A stretch of DNA of 64,000 nt from Fodinicola acaciae (GCF_010993745.1 NZ_WOTN01000003.1:1302001-1366000); one strand, 5' to 3'. Counted from the first letter of the stretch, positions 16,271 to 24,955 are shown. Notes: generated from the letters alone by a model not told the origin. Program-made: numbers and translations.

Positions 16271-17095
16271 CTAGCGGCTGGCGAGGGACACGCGCTGCGG
16301 GCGGTTGGTCACGCGCGTCACCCAGAAGTCGATGTCGAAGGTGTCGTCGCCGGTCAGCGCCCGCCACAGCAGGATGCGGTTGTAGACCTCCAGCCGCCCG
16401 GTCGCGTGCTCGTACCACGGAAAACGCGTGCCGAGCAGGGCGACGACGGCCGGGTCGGCCAGATCATCGGTGTTCCACAGCCGCACCTGTCGTACGGTCG
16501 GGTTGAACCGGATCTTGTACATGTAGCGCTCGATGTCGCTGTCGTTGCGCCGGCCGCCGTGCCAGATCCCGTGGTGCAGCAACACGACCGTACCGGCCGG
16601 GCAGGTCAGCCGGGTCTGGCCGCGCAGGTTCTGGTAGCGGCCGGTGTCCGACTCGTTGCTGCGGCGCAGGTGGCTGCCCGGGACGCTGAGCGTGCCGCCC
16701 ATGTCGGCAGTCACCTCCTGCGGGTAATACATGAGCTGCACGTCGAAGGCGTCCGTACGCGCGTCGATGATCGCGTCGGCGTGCAGCGGCTGCGCACTGC
16801 CACCGCGCGGCTCGCGGATGTGCACATGGTGATGGTCGATCGTCGGCTCCGGCCCGACCAGGCTGTGCAGTGCGCCGGCGATCGCCGGAATGTCGAGCAA
16901 CTGTCGGGTAAAACTGCCGGCCGGAAATGCCTCGTCGACCGTGCTGCCGTACGGCACGTCCGGCATTCCGTTCGTGAAAACGCCGATCGCCCGCGCGTTG
17001 AGCTCGTTGGGGACGACGGCATCCATCCGCAGTGCGCCATGCGACACGAACTCCGCCATCTGGACGGAGGTCAGCAGCTGCTGTCGGTCGACCAT
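16271..17095 (-). CDS. Phytanoyl-CoA dioxygenase (PhyH) family Fe(II)/2-oxoglutarate enzyme
   Basis: A 274-residue double-stranded beta-helix oxygenase. The iron-binding HxD is in QPLHADAIIDARTD and the distal His in TVVLLHHGIWHGGRRNDS, which also offers Arg for 2-oxoglutarate. IDHHHVHIREPRGGSAQ and GGTLSVPGSHLRRSNES are characteristic of the family. The substrate is unknown; many bacterial members hydroxylate natural products or osmolytes. It forms an operon with the small downstream gene and is divergent from an AraC regulator, which probably controls it. Confidence 0.88.
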   Translation of the reverse strand: MVDRQQLLTSVQMAEFVSHGALRMDAVVPNELNARAIGVFTNGMPDVPYGSTVDEAFPAGSFTRQLLDIPAIAGALHSLVGPEPTIDHHHVHIREPRGGSAQPLHADAIIDARTDAFDVQLMYYPQEVTADMGGTLSVPGSHLRRSNESDTGRYQNLRGQTRLTCPAGTVVLLHHGIWHGGRRNDSDIERYMYKIRFNPTVRQVRLWNTDDLADPAVVALLGTRFPWYEHATGRLEVYNRILLWRALTGDDTFDIDFWVTRVTNRPQRVSLASR

Positions 17096-17192
17096 CGAGC
17101 CTCCTCAACTGGTCCGCATACGTTCACGCTAATCGCGCGGTTGGCTCTGTTTCGTGGGTCTGGCTCACCAGTGCTGGTAAATTCTCACCATA

Positions 17193-17939
17193 GTGCCGCT
17201 CGACCACCCGCCGGTCGTGGTGAACATCGGGGTCGGCCGGCATGGCGTCACCAGCCGCACCGACACGTTCCTGCTGCCGGACCTGTGGTCGCTGCACCTC
17301 TACTCGTACGTGGCCGACCTGACCGTCGAGGGCGTCCGGTACGCGATCCGGCCCGGGACGGTGAGCCTGGTGCCGCCCGGTGCGCAGACGCACTATCGCT
17401 ATCGCGGACCCTCCGAGCACCTGTACGCGCACCTGCGACTGGTCGAGGCCGGCGAGCGGCAGGCCGTGCCGGTCGCGCAGGACGCCGGGGCCGAGACGCC
17501 GGCGCTGACCGCCCACCTCCACGAGGCGCTGGCCGCGTCGACACAGGCGCCGCCGCGCGCGGTCGCAGAGGTGTGGTCGGCACTCTGGCGCGTCGCGCGC
17601 CTGCGCACCGGCTCTGTCGAGCCGGGACACTCGGCGGTGGCACGCGCGATGGCACTCATCGAGGCGCGGCTGGTCGGTCACCTGACCGTCGCCGGTCTGG
17701 CGCGTACGATCGGCATCTCGCACAACCACCTGACCCGGCTTTTCCGTGCGGAGACTGGACAAACGGTCGTCGCGTACGTCCGGCGGCGGCGGTTGGAACG
17801 CGCGCGTCACCTGCTGCGCGAGACCACGATGTCGATCCCGGCGATCGCCGCGTCGGTCGGCATCGCCGACCTGCAGGCCTTCAACAAGGCATGCCGCCGC
17901 GAGTTCGGCACGTCGCCGCGCAGCCTCCGGTCCTCCTGA
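17193..17939 (+). CDS. AraC-family transcriptional regulator
   Basis: 248 residues: an N-terminal cupin-like sensor domain (YAIRPGTVSLVPPGAQTHYR) and a C-terminal pair of helix-turn-helix motifs (LTVAGLARTIGISHNHLTRL and MSIPAIAASVGIADLQAFNK, ending FGTSPRSLR). GTG start, 97 bp from the divergent PhyH gene. AraC proteins with this layout usually activate the neighbouring divergent operon in response to a small ligand. Here the PhyH pair is the natural target. Confidence 0.9.
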   Translation: MPLDHPPVVVNIGVGRHGVTSRTDTFLLPDLWSLHLYSYVADLTVEGVRYAIRPGTVSLVPPGAQTHYRYRGPSEHLYAHLRLVEAGERQAVPVAQDAGAETPALTAHLHEALAASTQAPPRAVAEVWSALWRVARLRTGSVEPGHSAVARAMALIEARLVGHLTVAGLARTIGISHNHLTRLFRAETGQTVVAYVRRRRLERARHLLRETTMSIPAIAASVGIADLQAFNKACRREFGTSPRSLRSS

Positions 17940-17974
17940 CGCCATTTCCGTGCGGTCACCTCTTATGTTAAAGT

Positions 17975-17991
17975 CATTCACATTGTGAATG
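17975..17991. promoter_or_regulatory. Perfect 17-bp palindrome upstream of aldo/keto reductase
   Basis: CATTCACATTGTGAATG is a perfect inverted repeat about one central base, 22 bp before the GTG of the aldo/keto reductase gene. A TetR gene follows that reductase, and a related palindrome with TTCA/TGAA half-sites precedes the next gene (19644-19658). It is a probable operator for that TetR protein. Confidence 0.65.
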
Positions 17992-18013
17992 GCGCTAACA
18001 TCTGGAGGCAGCG

Positions 18014-18985
18014 GTGACCAGGCGTCGGCTCGGCCGGACCGACATCGAGATCTCGCCGATCGGCATCGGCACCATGCAGATGTCCAACCGCGGCGTGGTG
18101 ACCACCGCCTTCCCCGGCGTCAGCGCCGACACGCAGGCGGCGGTCGTACGCGCGGCGCTGGACGGCGGGGTCAACTGGTTCGACACGGCGGAGATGTACG
18201 GACGCGGCCAGTCCGAGCGCAACCTGACGAAAGCGTTGCGCGCCAACGACATCGAGCCGGGTGGCGTCGTCGTCGCGACGAAATGGGCCCCGCTCGGCCG
18301 TACGGCCGGCAACATCCGCACGTCCATCGACCAGCGACTCGCCGCTCTGAGCGGATTTCCGGTCGACCTCTATCAAATCCATCATCCATGGGGAAGTTTC
18401 TCTTCGCTGGCGGCACAAATACGCGCGATGGCCGAGCTGGCGAAGGCCGGCAGGATCCGGTCGGTCGGCGTCAGCAACTTCTCCGCCGCCCAGATGACCG
18501 AGGCCAGCGCGATCCTCGACTCGTACGGCCTCAGACTGGCGTCCAACCAGGTGCAGATCAGTGCGCTGCACCGGAAGATCGAGACCGACGGCGTGCTGGC
18601 GGCGGCGAAACGGCTCGGCGTCACGCTGATCGCGTACAGCCCGCTGGCCACCGGCATCCTCACCGGCCGCTTCCACGACGATCCCAAGGCCCTGCGGTCG
18701 ATCAAGCTGGCGCGAAGGCTGGCCGGCGGCTATGGCAAGCGTGTCGGCCAGGCCGCGCCACTGGTCGAGGAGCTGCGTAAGGTCGCGACGGCGCACGGCG
18801 TCTCGGTGTCGCAGGTCGCGCTCGCGTGGCTGGTGACCTACTACGGCGACACCGTCGTCGCCATCCCCGGCGCGTCGAAGCCGTCGCAGGCCGAGCAGAG
18901 CGCCGGCGCGATGGCCGTCGAGCTGACCAGCGCCGAGCTGGCCGGCATCGCCGAGGCATCTCGACGGAGTGGAGCCCTAGGCTGA
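18014..18985 (+). CDS. Aldo/keto reductase (catalytically complete)
   Basis: A 323-residue TIM-barrel NADPH-dependent oxidoreductase. The catalytic tetrad is intact: D57 and Y62 (NWFDTAEMYG), K90 (VVATKWAPLG) and H123 (LYQIHHPWG). The NADPH-binding C-terminus is VVAIPGASKPSQAEQSAGAM. GTG 18014 has a ggagg site 5 nt upstream. It is followed after 5 bp by a TetR gene, suggesting an autoregulated operon controlled through the 17975-17991 palindrome. The natural substrate is unknown. Confidence 0.92.
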   Translation: MTRRRLGRTDIEISPIGIGTMQMSNRGVVTTAFPGVSADTQAAVVRAALDGGVNWFDTAEMYGRGQSERNLTKALRANDIEPGGVVVATKWAPLGRTAGNIRTSIDQRLAALSGFPVDLYQIHHPWGSFSSLAAQIRAMAELAKAGRIRSVGVSNFSAAQMTEASAILDSYGLRLASNQVQISALHRKIETDGVLAAAKRLGVTLIAYSPLATGILTGRFHDDPKALRSIKLARRLAGGYGKRVGQAAPLVEELRKVATAHGVSVSQVALAWLVTYYGDTVVAIPGASKPSQAEQSAGAMAVELTSAELAGIAEASRRSGALG

Positions 18986-18990
18986 GGCGT

Positions 18991-19596
18991 GTGAAACGGC
19001 CTCGATATCACCATGGCGACCTCGCGGCGGCTTTGGTCGACACGGCCGTCGAGCTGATCGCCGAGCGCGGAGTGGCCGGCTTCTCGATGGCCGAGGCGAG
19101 CCGCCGGCTCGGCGTCACCGTCGCCGCGCCATATCGGCATTTCGCCGACCGCGACGCGCTGCTGACCGCGGTGGCGGTAAAAGGCGCCGGCGCTCTCACG
19201 GCGGCGGTCGCAGCGGAGACCGGCGAGCTGGCCACGCCGGCGGAGCGGCTGGTCGGCGCCGCCGCCGCGTACGTACGGTTCGCCGCCACCAACAAACCGC
19301 TGTTCCAGGCGCTGTTCGCCGCCGGCCTGGACAAGCGCGACCGTCCGGACTTCGACGAGGCGACCGCGACGCTGGCCGACACGCTCTTCCAGGCCGCCGA
19401 CACGCTCACCGGCGGCGGCTCCCACAGCGGCAAGCCACTTACGCTCGCGATCCTCGCGACCTACCACGGACACGCGACTCTCCTGCTCGACGGCGCTTTC
19501 GGCCACGGCGAGACCGCCGTCACCGAGGCCGTCGGCCACGCGCAAGCCGCCACGCGCGCACTCATCGCCGGCCGAGACGCACTCCGCACTCCGTAA
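18991..19596 (+). CDS. TetR-family transcriptional regulator (TetR_C_33-like)
   Basis: 201 residues beginning VKRPRYHHGDLAAALVDTAV, the typical opening of this subgroup. HTH: SMAEASRRLGVTVAAPYRHF. The C-terminal domain (LVGAAAAYVRFAATNKPLFQ) is of the WHG/TetR_C_33 kind. GTG 18991 follows the reductase stop by 5 bp, and the proteins are probably cotranscribed. Candidate targets are the palindromes at 17975-17991 and 19636-19658. Confidence 0.9.
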   Translation: MKRPRYHHGDLAAALVDTAVELIAERGVAGFSMAEASRRLGVTVAAPYRHFADRDALLTAVAVKGAGALTAAVAAETGELATPAERLVGAAAAYVRFAATNKPLFQALFAAGLDKRDRPDFDEATATLADTLFQAADTLTGGGSHSGKPLTLAILATYHGHATLLLDGAFGHGETAVTEAVGHAQAATRALIAGRDALRTP

Positions 19597-19608
19597 CCGG
19601 AGCCGCTG

Positions 19609-19637
19609 TTGTCCAACGGTACGCGTAGACATATAGT
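19609..19637 (+). promoter_or_regulatory. Sigma-70-like promoter of the orphan atpE-like gene
   Basis: TTGTCC (19609-19614) and TATAGT (19632-19637) are separated by 17 bp, close to the consensus for the principal sigma factor. The -10 hexamer runs into the palindrome beginning at 19636, so bound repressor would exclude RNA polymerase. Confidence 0.55.
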
Positions 19638-19658
19638 GAAGTTGCTTCACAATGAAGC
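19636..19658. promoter_or_regulatory. Two overlapping palindromes, probable operator
   Basis: GTGAAGTTGCTTCAC (19636-19650) and GCTTCACAATGAAGC (19644-19658) are both perfect about a 3-nt centre and overlap by 7 bp. The second has the TTCA-n-TGAA form of the palindrome at 17975-17991. It overlaps the -10 of a strong-looking promoter and lies 27 bp before the atpE-like ATG. Confidence 0.6.
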
Positions 19659-19685
19659 GAGCACTTCACATCTGAGGAGGGGACC

Positions 19686-19940
19686 ATGGCATCGGACCAG
19701 GTCTTGATGGGGGCCCTGATAGCTGGCGGCATCGCACTGGGCGGCGGCGCGATCGGTGCGGCGATCGGCGACGGACTGGTCGGCTCGGCGATGGTGAACA
19801 GCCTGGCCCGGCAGCCGGAGTCGCGCGGCCGGACGTTCCCGGTCTTCGCGTTGACCCTCGGCGTCGTCGAGGCAGCGTATTTCATCAACCTCGCCTTCAT
19901 GGTCGTGTTCGTCTTCACGATCGGCAAACCGTTCGGCTAG
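19686..19940 (+). CDS. atpE: Orphan ATP synthase F0 subunit c-like protein
   Basis: 84 residues forming two transmembrane helices. Helix 1 contains the Gly-rich [19 protein letters not shown], the polar loop is [12 protein letters not shown] (the conserved RQP that contacts subunits gamma/epsilon), and helix 2 [20 protein letters not shown] has the ion-carrying Glu at position 62. All hallmark residues are intact. No other atp gene is nearby: the neighbours are a TetR gene and a DinB-fold gene. The ATG is preceded by a strong aggagg site and an operator-like double palindrome. It could be an alternative c-ring subunit or a proteolipid with another role. Confidence 0.85.
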   Translation: MASDQVLMGALIAGGIALGGGAIGAAIGDGLVGSAMVNSLARQPESRGRTFPVFALTLGVVEAAYFINLAFMVVFVFTIGKPFG

Positions 19941-20024
19941 CGCACGCCGAAACAGGCCGTCTTTCGGTGGAACGTGGCAGCTTTTCGAGGCCCCGGCCGG
20001 CGCAGCGGCTGGCAGCATGTCGGC

Positions 20025-20546
20025 GTGACGATCACCCCGGACACCAAGGACTGGACCTGGATCCTCGAGCGACGCTGTCCAGAATGCGGTTACCTGAGCC
20101 AAAACGTCGACCGTGACCGGGTCGGCGACCTGCTCCGCGCCACCACCGCGCACTGGCCGGCGACACTGAGCGAGCCGACCGCGCGCGAGCGGCCGCGACC
20201 AGACAAGTGGTCGGTGCTGGAATACGGCTGTCACGTACGCGATGTCGGCCGGCTGTTCCGGCAGCGGCTGGACCTGATGCTCACCGAGGACGATCCGGCC
20301 TTCGCCAACTGGAACCAGGACGAGACCGCGATCGAGGACGCGTACGACCAACAGGATCCGGCGGTCGTGGCCGATGAGCTGACCGAAGCCATCGAGGCTT
20401 TGGCTTCGGACTTCGACAAAGTCACCGAATGGGACCGCACCGGGCGGCGCAGCGACGGCGCGCGGTTCACCGTCGACACGTTCGCGCGCTATTTGTTGCA
20501 TGACGTCGTCCATCACCGCTACGACGTCACCGGGCAGCCAGCTTAG
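20025..20546 (+). CDS. DinB-fold protein (mycothiol-dependent enzyme type)
   Basis: A 173-residue protein of the DinB/YfiT four-helix-bundle superfamily. The metal-binding His residues are in LEYGCHVRDVGRLF and LLHDVVHHRYDVTG. Actinobacterial relatives are often thiol-dependent transferases or isomerases using mycothiol (maleylpyruvate isomerase N-terminal domain type). An N-terminal CPECGY could bind metal. GTG 20025 is selected since upstream sequence is unconserved in character. Its stop overlaps the convergent monooxygenase-like gene by 4 bp. Confidence 0.8.
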   Translation: MTITPDTKDWTWILERRCPECGYLSQNVDRDRVGDLLRATTAHWPATLSEPTARERPRPDKWSVLEYGCHVRDVGRLFRQRLDLMLTEDDPAFANWNQDETAIEDAYDQQDPAVVADELTEAIEALASDFDKVTEWDRTGRRSDGARFTVDTFARYLLHDVVHHRYDVTGQPA

Positions 20547-20857
20547 GGTCGTACGATCCCTTTTCGCGGATCACCGGCCGGCACCGGCGAGGTGATGTGC
20601 AGCGTCGCCGGTTTGGCCATCTTGCCCTCCAGCAACGCGTTCATCTCGACCAGCACCGGGCCGCCGCCGTGCGCGCGCAGCGCCTCCTGGCTGGTCCATT
20701 GTTCGACGAACACGAAGTTGTCGGCGTTTTCCTGCAGCGAATACAGTTCGCAGCCGTCCTCCTGGTGCACCTTCGGGATGAGCGACACGAGTGCGTCGCG
20801 CACCTCGTCGCGGTGCTCGGCTTTCGGATGCAGGATCGCAACGACGACGACAGCCAT
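20543..20857 (-). CDS. Antibiotic biosynthesis monooxygenase (ABM) domain protein
   Basis: 104 residues with the dimeric alpha/beta-barrel ABM fold (MAVVVVAILHPKAEHRDEVR, then GCELYSLQENADNFVFVEQW). Such proteins include quinol monooxygenases (YgiN) and heme-degrading relatives, but many have no known substrate. ATG 20857 lies one base after the TAA of the upstream TPR gene, so the two are cotranscribed. Confidence 0.85.
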   Translation of the reverse strand: MAVVVVAILHPKAEHRDEVRDALVSLIPKVHQEDGCELYSLQENADNFVFVEQWTSQEALRAHGGGPVLVEMNALLEGKMAKPATLHITSPVPAGDPRKGIVRP

Positions 20858-20858
20858 A

Positions 20859-22589
20859 TTAGTCCTTTTGGTAGTAGCCAACGGCAAACTCGGCGATTTT
20901 CGGTGGCATCTGCGGCGTCGCGAGCACCAGCAGGGCGAGCGTGTCGGCGATGGTCACCGGCCGCCGACAGCCGGCCTCCACCGCGGCCAAGAACCGCGCC
21001 GCCACCACGTGGGCCACGTCCGTACGCGCCGGCGGCTCGACCCACGCGGTGGCGACCATCGCCAGCAGCGCCGCCTCGCTGACCCAGTCCTCCGGCCCGA
21101 ATGCCAGCTCGAACAACACTTTTCGGCGCGTCGACGACCGCCACGGCTCGTCCGGCAGGTGATGCGCGATGCCGAGGCACGCGGCGACCTGGATCGCGCG
21201 CAGCCACCGCGGCCAGTCGGTCTTGTCCTCCGGAGCCGGCGGATGCACCATGACGCCGAGCAAATCCGGCAGCGGGAGGCCGGCGAGGCGTACGGCATCG
21301 TCGAACAGCTGCGGCAGGTGCCGCCACTGGCTGGTGGCCAGGTCGCGTACGGCGGCGGCCGACTCTGGCGCGGGCGGCGCCACCGCGGGCTCGCCATCGG
21401 GCGTCCAGACCAGCGTTTTCGGCTCGTCCTCGTCGAAAACGTCCGGCACCGGCAGCCACGCGTCCGGCTCCGGCCGGTCGGTCACCTCGATCGACGAGCC
21501 GGGCGCCACGCTGCTGAAGGCAAGGAACGCGCTCGGCGGCTCCGGCGCGGTGACGGTGCACGACACCGCACCGGAATTTTCCGGCAGCTGCGCCAAAAGG
21601 TTGAGGATCGACTCGTACGTCCGCGGAATCTCGCTGAGCCAGTAACGCGAGCCGGACGTCCGCGCGAGGACGCCCTCGGCGTAACCGTTGTCCGGATGCT
21701 CACGCAGATAGTCGGCCAGCGCGACCAGGTGCGCGATGTCGTTGTCCCGCCGGAACCGCATGCCGCAGGCGGTCGGAAACGCGCCTTCCTCCCGCGGATC
21801 GCGCTCCAACGCACGCTCGACCCAGGCGAGGCCTTCGTCGTGCCGGCCGTTGTTGTCCAGCAACTCGCCGAGGTCGGTGAAGACCGCGAGGTTGCCGGGG
21901 TCGAAGTCCAGTGCACGGATCCAGGCACGCTCGGTGTCCTCGATCCGGCCCTGCGACCGGTACGCGTATCCCAACGCCAGCGCGGCGGGAAACGACGGCT
22001 GGATGTCCATCGAACGCTGCGCCAGATCGGCGGCTCGCTCGGGATCGCCCATCCTGCGTACGAAAATCGACGCGCTGGCCAGCAATCCGGCAGCCGTCGG
22101 AAAAGCGGCGATCGCGTTCTCCAGAAAGTCGGCGTACGGTGCGAACATCGTTCGCTGATCCTCGGCCACCGGATCGGCCATCACGCCGTACAACTGGTTG
22201 AGCAGTTGGACCACGTCGTCCGGTGACAGCCGCGCCGGCAGCGCCGCGTCGCGTACCCAGGGCACGTCGGCCCACGCCGAACGCGGCTCGGCGCATTGCG
22301 CGGAAACCAGCCACTCCAACGCCTCGGCCTCCTCGCCGCGCGCGGCCAGCAGGTGAGCGCGGGCCACCGCCTCGCCGAGAAACACCGGCGGCTCCATCGA
22401 GAACAGCTCCGGGTCGACGAGCGTGGCGAGCAGCTCATGCACCTCCGGCAACGCCGGTGAGCACACCAGCGCGCGAGCGACGTGCTCCGCGGCGTGCCAC
22501 CGGTCGCCCTCGTCCAGCGCGATCCGCGCCAGGCTCAGCTCACCTTCGGCTTCCAGGGTCGGATCGGCGACGCCTTCGGTGTCGGTCAT
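20859..22589 (-). CDS. Large TPR-containing protein of unknown function
   Basis: A 576-residue soluble protein. TPR-like helical pairs run through about residues 15-280 (ARIALDEGDRWHAAEHVARA, AALALGYAYRSQGRIEDTER, NLAVFTDLGELLDNNGRHDE). A proline-rich linker around 400-430 leads to a second helical domain (WPRWLRAIQVAACLGIAHHL) without known motifs. No signal or membrane segment. It probably acts as a protein-interaction scaffold. It starts 6 bp before the ohr stop region and ends one base before the ABM gene, so ohr-TPR-ABM may be one transcript. Confidence 0.75.
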   Translation of the reverse strand: MTDTEGVADPTLEAEGELSLARIALDEGDRWHAAEHVARALVCSPALPEVHELLATLVDPELFSMEPPVFLGEAVARAHLLAARGEEAEALEWLVSAQCAEPRSAWADVPWVRDAALPARLSPDDVVQLLNQLYGVMADPVAEDQRTMFAPYADFLENAIAAFPTAAGLLASASIFVRRMGDPERAADLAQRSMDIQPSFPAALALGYAYRSQGRIEDTERAWIRALDFDPGNLAVFTDLGELLDNNGRHDEGLAWVERALERDPREEGAFPTACGMRFRRDNDIAHLVALADYLREHPDNGYAEGVLARTSGSRYWLSEIPRTYESILNLLAQLPENSGAVSCTVTAPEPPSAFLAFSSVAPGSSIEVTDRPEPDAWLPVPDVFDEDEPKTLVWTPDGEPAVAPPAPESAAAVRDLATSQWRHLPQLFDDAVRLAGLPLPDLLGVMVHPPAPEDKTDWPRWLRAIQVAACLGIAHHLPDEPWRSSTRRKVLFELAFGPEDWVSEAALLAMVATAWVEPPARTDVAHVVAARFLAAVEAGCRRPVTIADTLALLVLATPQMPPKIAEFAVGYYQKD

Positions 22590-22595
22590 GCCGGG

Positions 22596-23015
22596 TCAGG
22601 CGACCGTCAGGTCGACGGTGATGTTGCCGCGGGTGGCGCGAGAGTACGGGCAGACCTCGTGCGCCGCCTCGGTGAGCTGCTTGGCCTGCTCGGGATCGAC
22701 CCCTGGCAGCTTCACGACCAGCGTCACGGCCAGCCCGAAAGCCGGCCCGTCCGGACCGATGCCGACCCGCGCGGTCACCTCCGAGCCGTCGACGTTTGCC
22801 TTGGCGCGCCGCGCGACCAGCCGCAGCGCGCTGTGGAAACAGGCCGCGTAACCGGCCGAGAACAGCTGCTCCGGGTTGGTCCCCTCCCCCGACCCACCCA
22901 TTTCCGGCGGCATCGCCAGGTCGAGGTCGAGCCGCCGGTCCGACGACGTGACGTGACCGTTGCGGCCGTCGCCGCTGGACACCGACTCGGCGGTGTAGAG
23001 GATCTTCTCCGGCAT
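22596..23015 (-). CDS. ohr: Organic hydroperoxide resistance protein (Ohr)
   Basis: 139 residues of the Ohr/OsmC family. The two catalytic cysteines are C59 (SAGYAACFHSALRLVA) and C122 (EVCPYSRATRGNITVDL). It reduces organic peroxides with lipoyl-type electron donors. No OhrR-type MarR gene is adjacent within the window. Start ATG 23015. Confidence 0.95.
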   Translation of the reverse strand: MPEKILYTAESVSSGDGRNGHVTSSDRRLDLDLAMPPEMGGSGEGTNPEQLFSAGYAACFHSALRLVARRAKANVDGSEVTARVGIGPDGPAFGLAVTLVVKLPGVDPEQAKQLTEAAHEVCPYSRATRGNITVDLTVA

Positions 23016-23130
23016 GCTCGTCCTTCCGGTCCGGTGGTCTCGAGGCGAGCGTCGACCAACTTACCGGCAGATGCAACCGCACTCGGCTCGTCCCGGGTCA
23101 ACCGCGATGAGACCGCACCGAGGAGGCCGC

Positions 23131-24247
23131 ATGGAGGTGGCGATCGCGGTGGCGCGGGTCGACGACGACCGGCACGAGATCGCGCGGATCCACCGCGACA
23201 CGTACGAGCGGCTGCTGCTGTCCGCGTACGCGCTGACCGGAAGTCGCGCGGAGGCGCAGGACGCCGTGCAGGAGACGTTCGTACGCGCGTCGCGGCGGCC
23301 GGCGAGCGTGCTGGCGGCCGACAGCGCCGAGGCGTGGCCGCGGACGGTGACCCTGAACATCTGCCGGAGCCGCTACCGGCGGCGCCAACGGCTGGAGATG
23401 CTGCGGCGGCGAAGACCGGCCGAGCCGGACGTGCTGCCCGGCATCGGCCCTGAGCGGCTCGAACTGATGGAGGCGATCCGCCGGCTGCCGCGGCCGCGGG
23501 CGGAGGCGATCGCGCTGCTCTACTACCACCTGCTGACCGCGACCCACGAGTGCGGCTATTCCGGATCGATGCTCCTGGCCCGTACGGCCGACGCGGGCCG
23601 GCACTGGCAGACGTCGACGATGCCTGCCTCGACGGGGCAGATCGTCGTGGTGCTTGATGAGAACACCGTCATCGTTGGCGGACTGATCAGCCACAACGGC
23701 GGCGCGACCTGGGCCAAGGTGCCGGCCGAGGCACCGCCGGCCACCGCGGCACCGGCCAACTGGCCGGTCTTTCGCGACCAGGGCGCGGAGTTCACCGTCG
23801 ACCCCAAGACCGGCGGCCAGCGGACCTTCGCCGCGCAACCACCGCCGGATCTCACCTATCCCGACCCGAGCCAGGGGCCTTCGTCGTCATCCAGCCTGCT
23901 ATGCCGGCCACCACGGATCGCTGTGGACGGCCAGCACGACCGGCACGGCCTTGGCGGTGCACGTCAGCCGGGACCGTGGCAGGAGTTGGCAGAACCATCC
24001 GGTCGCCAACGCCGCCACCGCCGGCACGTTCCTCAGTGTCGCGACCCACGACGGCCGGACCGTCTACGCGCTGGCGTTCGAGCCGGTGGCTTCGCGACCT
24101 CGCCTTTTCCGCAGCCTCGACGGTGGCCTCAGCCGGACGCAGGTGAGCGAAGGCGCCACCCTGCCGACCTGGTCGGTCCAGGTGACCGACGGCAGGTCCT
24201 TCGTCCGTGTCGCACCGCCGCCGGACAGCCGGCTGCCGAAGGCCTAA
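23131..24247 (+). pseudogene. Decayed fusion: ECF sigma factor 5' part joined to a BNR/beta-propeller 3' part
   Basis: The ATG at 23131 has an aggagg site and begins an ECF sigma-70 region 2 (DTYERLLLSAYALTGSRAEA, QDAVQETFVRASRR). Region 4 begins at LMEAIRRLPRPRAEAIALLY and is cut off after LLYYHLLTA. In the same frame the sequence changes abruptly to Asp-box/BNR-like sequence (LLARTADAGRHWQTSTMPAS, HNGGATWAKVPAE). Around 23870-23905 the propeller reading leaves this frame; the coding-like continuation (SLWTASTTGTALAVHVSRDR, LFRSLDGGLSRTQVSEG) lies in another frame and ends at 24247. An internal deletion between two adjacent genes plus at least one frameshift explains this. Confidence 0.7.
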
Positions 24248-24250
24248 GGC

Positions 24251-24955
24251 CTAGAAATGGCGGATGTCGCTGCTGCCGTCGGGATGGCCGATCACGACGG
24301 CGGCGGCGATGCCGATGAACAGGCCGTGCTCCACCACGCCGGGGATGGTGTTGAGCCGCGCGGCGAGCGCCGGCGCGTCGTCGATCTGCTTCAGGTGCGC
24401 GTCGAGGATGTAGTGGCCGCCGTCCGTACGCATGATGTCGCCGTCGCGCATCCGCAGCTCGATTTTCGGGTCGGCATAACCGAAATCGGCGAGCGCCCGG
24501 CGCAGGTGGCGCTCGGTGCTGCGCCACCCGAACGGGATCACCTCGACCGGCAGCGGAAACTTCCCGAGCTTTTCCACCACTTTGCTGTCGTCCACCAGCG
24601 CGACCATCTTTTTCGCCGCGGTGGCGACGATTTTCTCCCACAGCAGCGCGCCGCCACCGCCTTTGATCATGTTGCCGGCGGCGTCGATCTCGTCGGCGCC
24701 GTCGATGGCGATGTCCAGCTCGAGCACGTCGTTGAGGTCGGCCAGCGGCACCTTCGCCTCGGCCGCCACCTCGGCGGTGGTCTGCGAGGTGACCACGCCG
24801 GTGATGGTGAGGCCGTCGGCGACCGGCTTGGCCAGCGTACGGACGAACCAGCGCGAGGTCGTGCCGGAGCCGAGGCCGACCCGCAGGCCGTCGGCCAGGT
24901 ATTCGGCGATGGCCCGCTCCCCGGCCACCCGCTTGGCGTCGTCCTGACCAGTCAC
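24251..24955 (-). CDS. rpiA: Ribose-5-phosphate isomerase A
   Basis: A 234-residue enzyme interconverting ribose-5-phosphate and ribulose-5-phosphate in the pentose phosphate pathway. Family blocks: VGLGSGTTSRWFVRTLA, the catalytic region LDIAIDGADEIDAAGNMIKG-GGGA, VVDDSK-type segment ALVDDSKVVEKLGKFPLPVE, and the C-terminal IPGVVEHGLFIGIAAAVVIG. GTG 24955 is chosen because upstream codons are unlike the family. Its 3' end nearly touches the convergent pseudogene. Confidence 0.94.
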   Translation of the reverse strand: MTGQDDAKRVAGERAIAEYLADGLRVGLGSGTTSRWFVRTLAKPVADGLTITGVVTSQTTAEVAAEAKVPLADLNDVLELDIAIDGADEIDAAGNMIKGGGGALLWEKIVATAAKKMVALVDDSKVVEKLGKFPLPVEVIPFGWRSTERHLRRALADFGYADPKIELRMRDGDIMRTDGGHYILDAHLKQIDDAPALAARLNTIPGVVEHGLFIGIAAAVVIGHPDGSSDIRHF

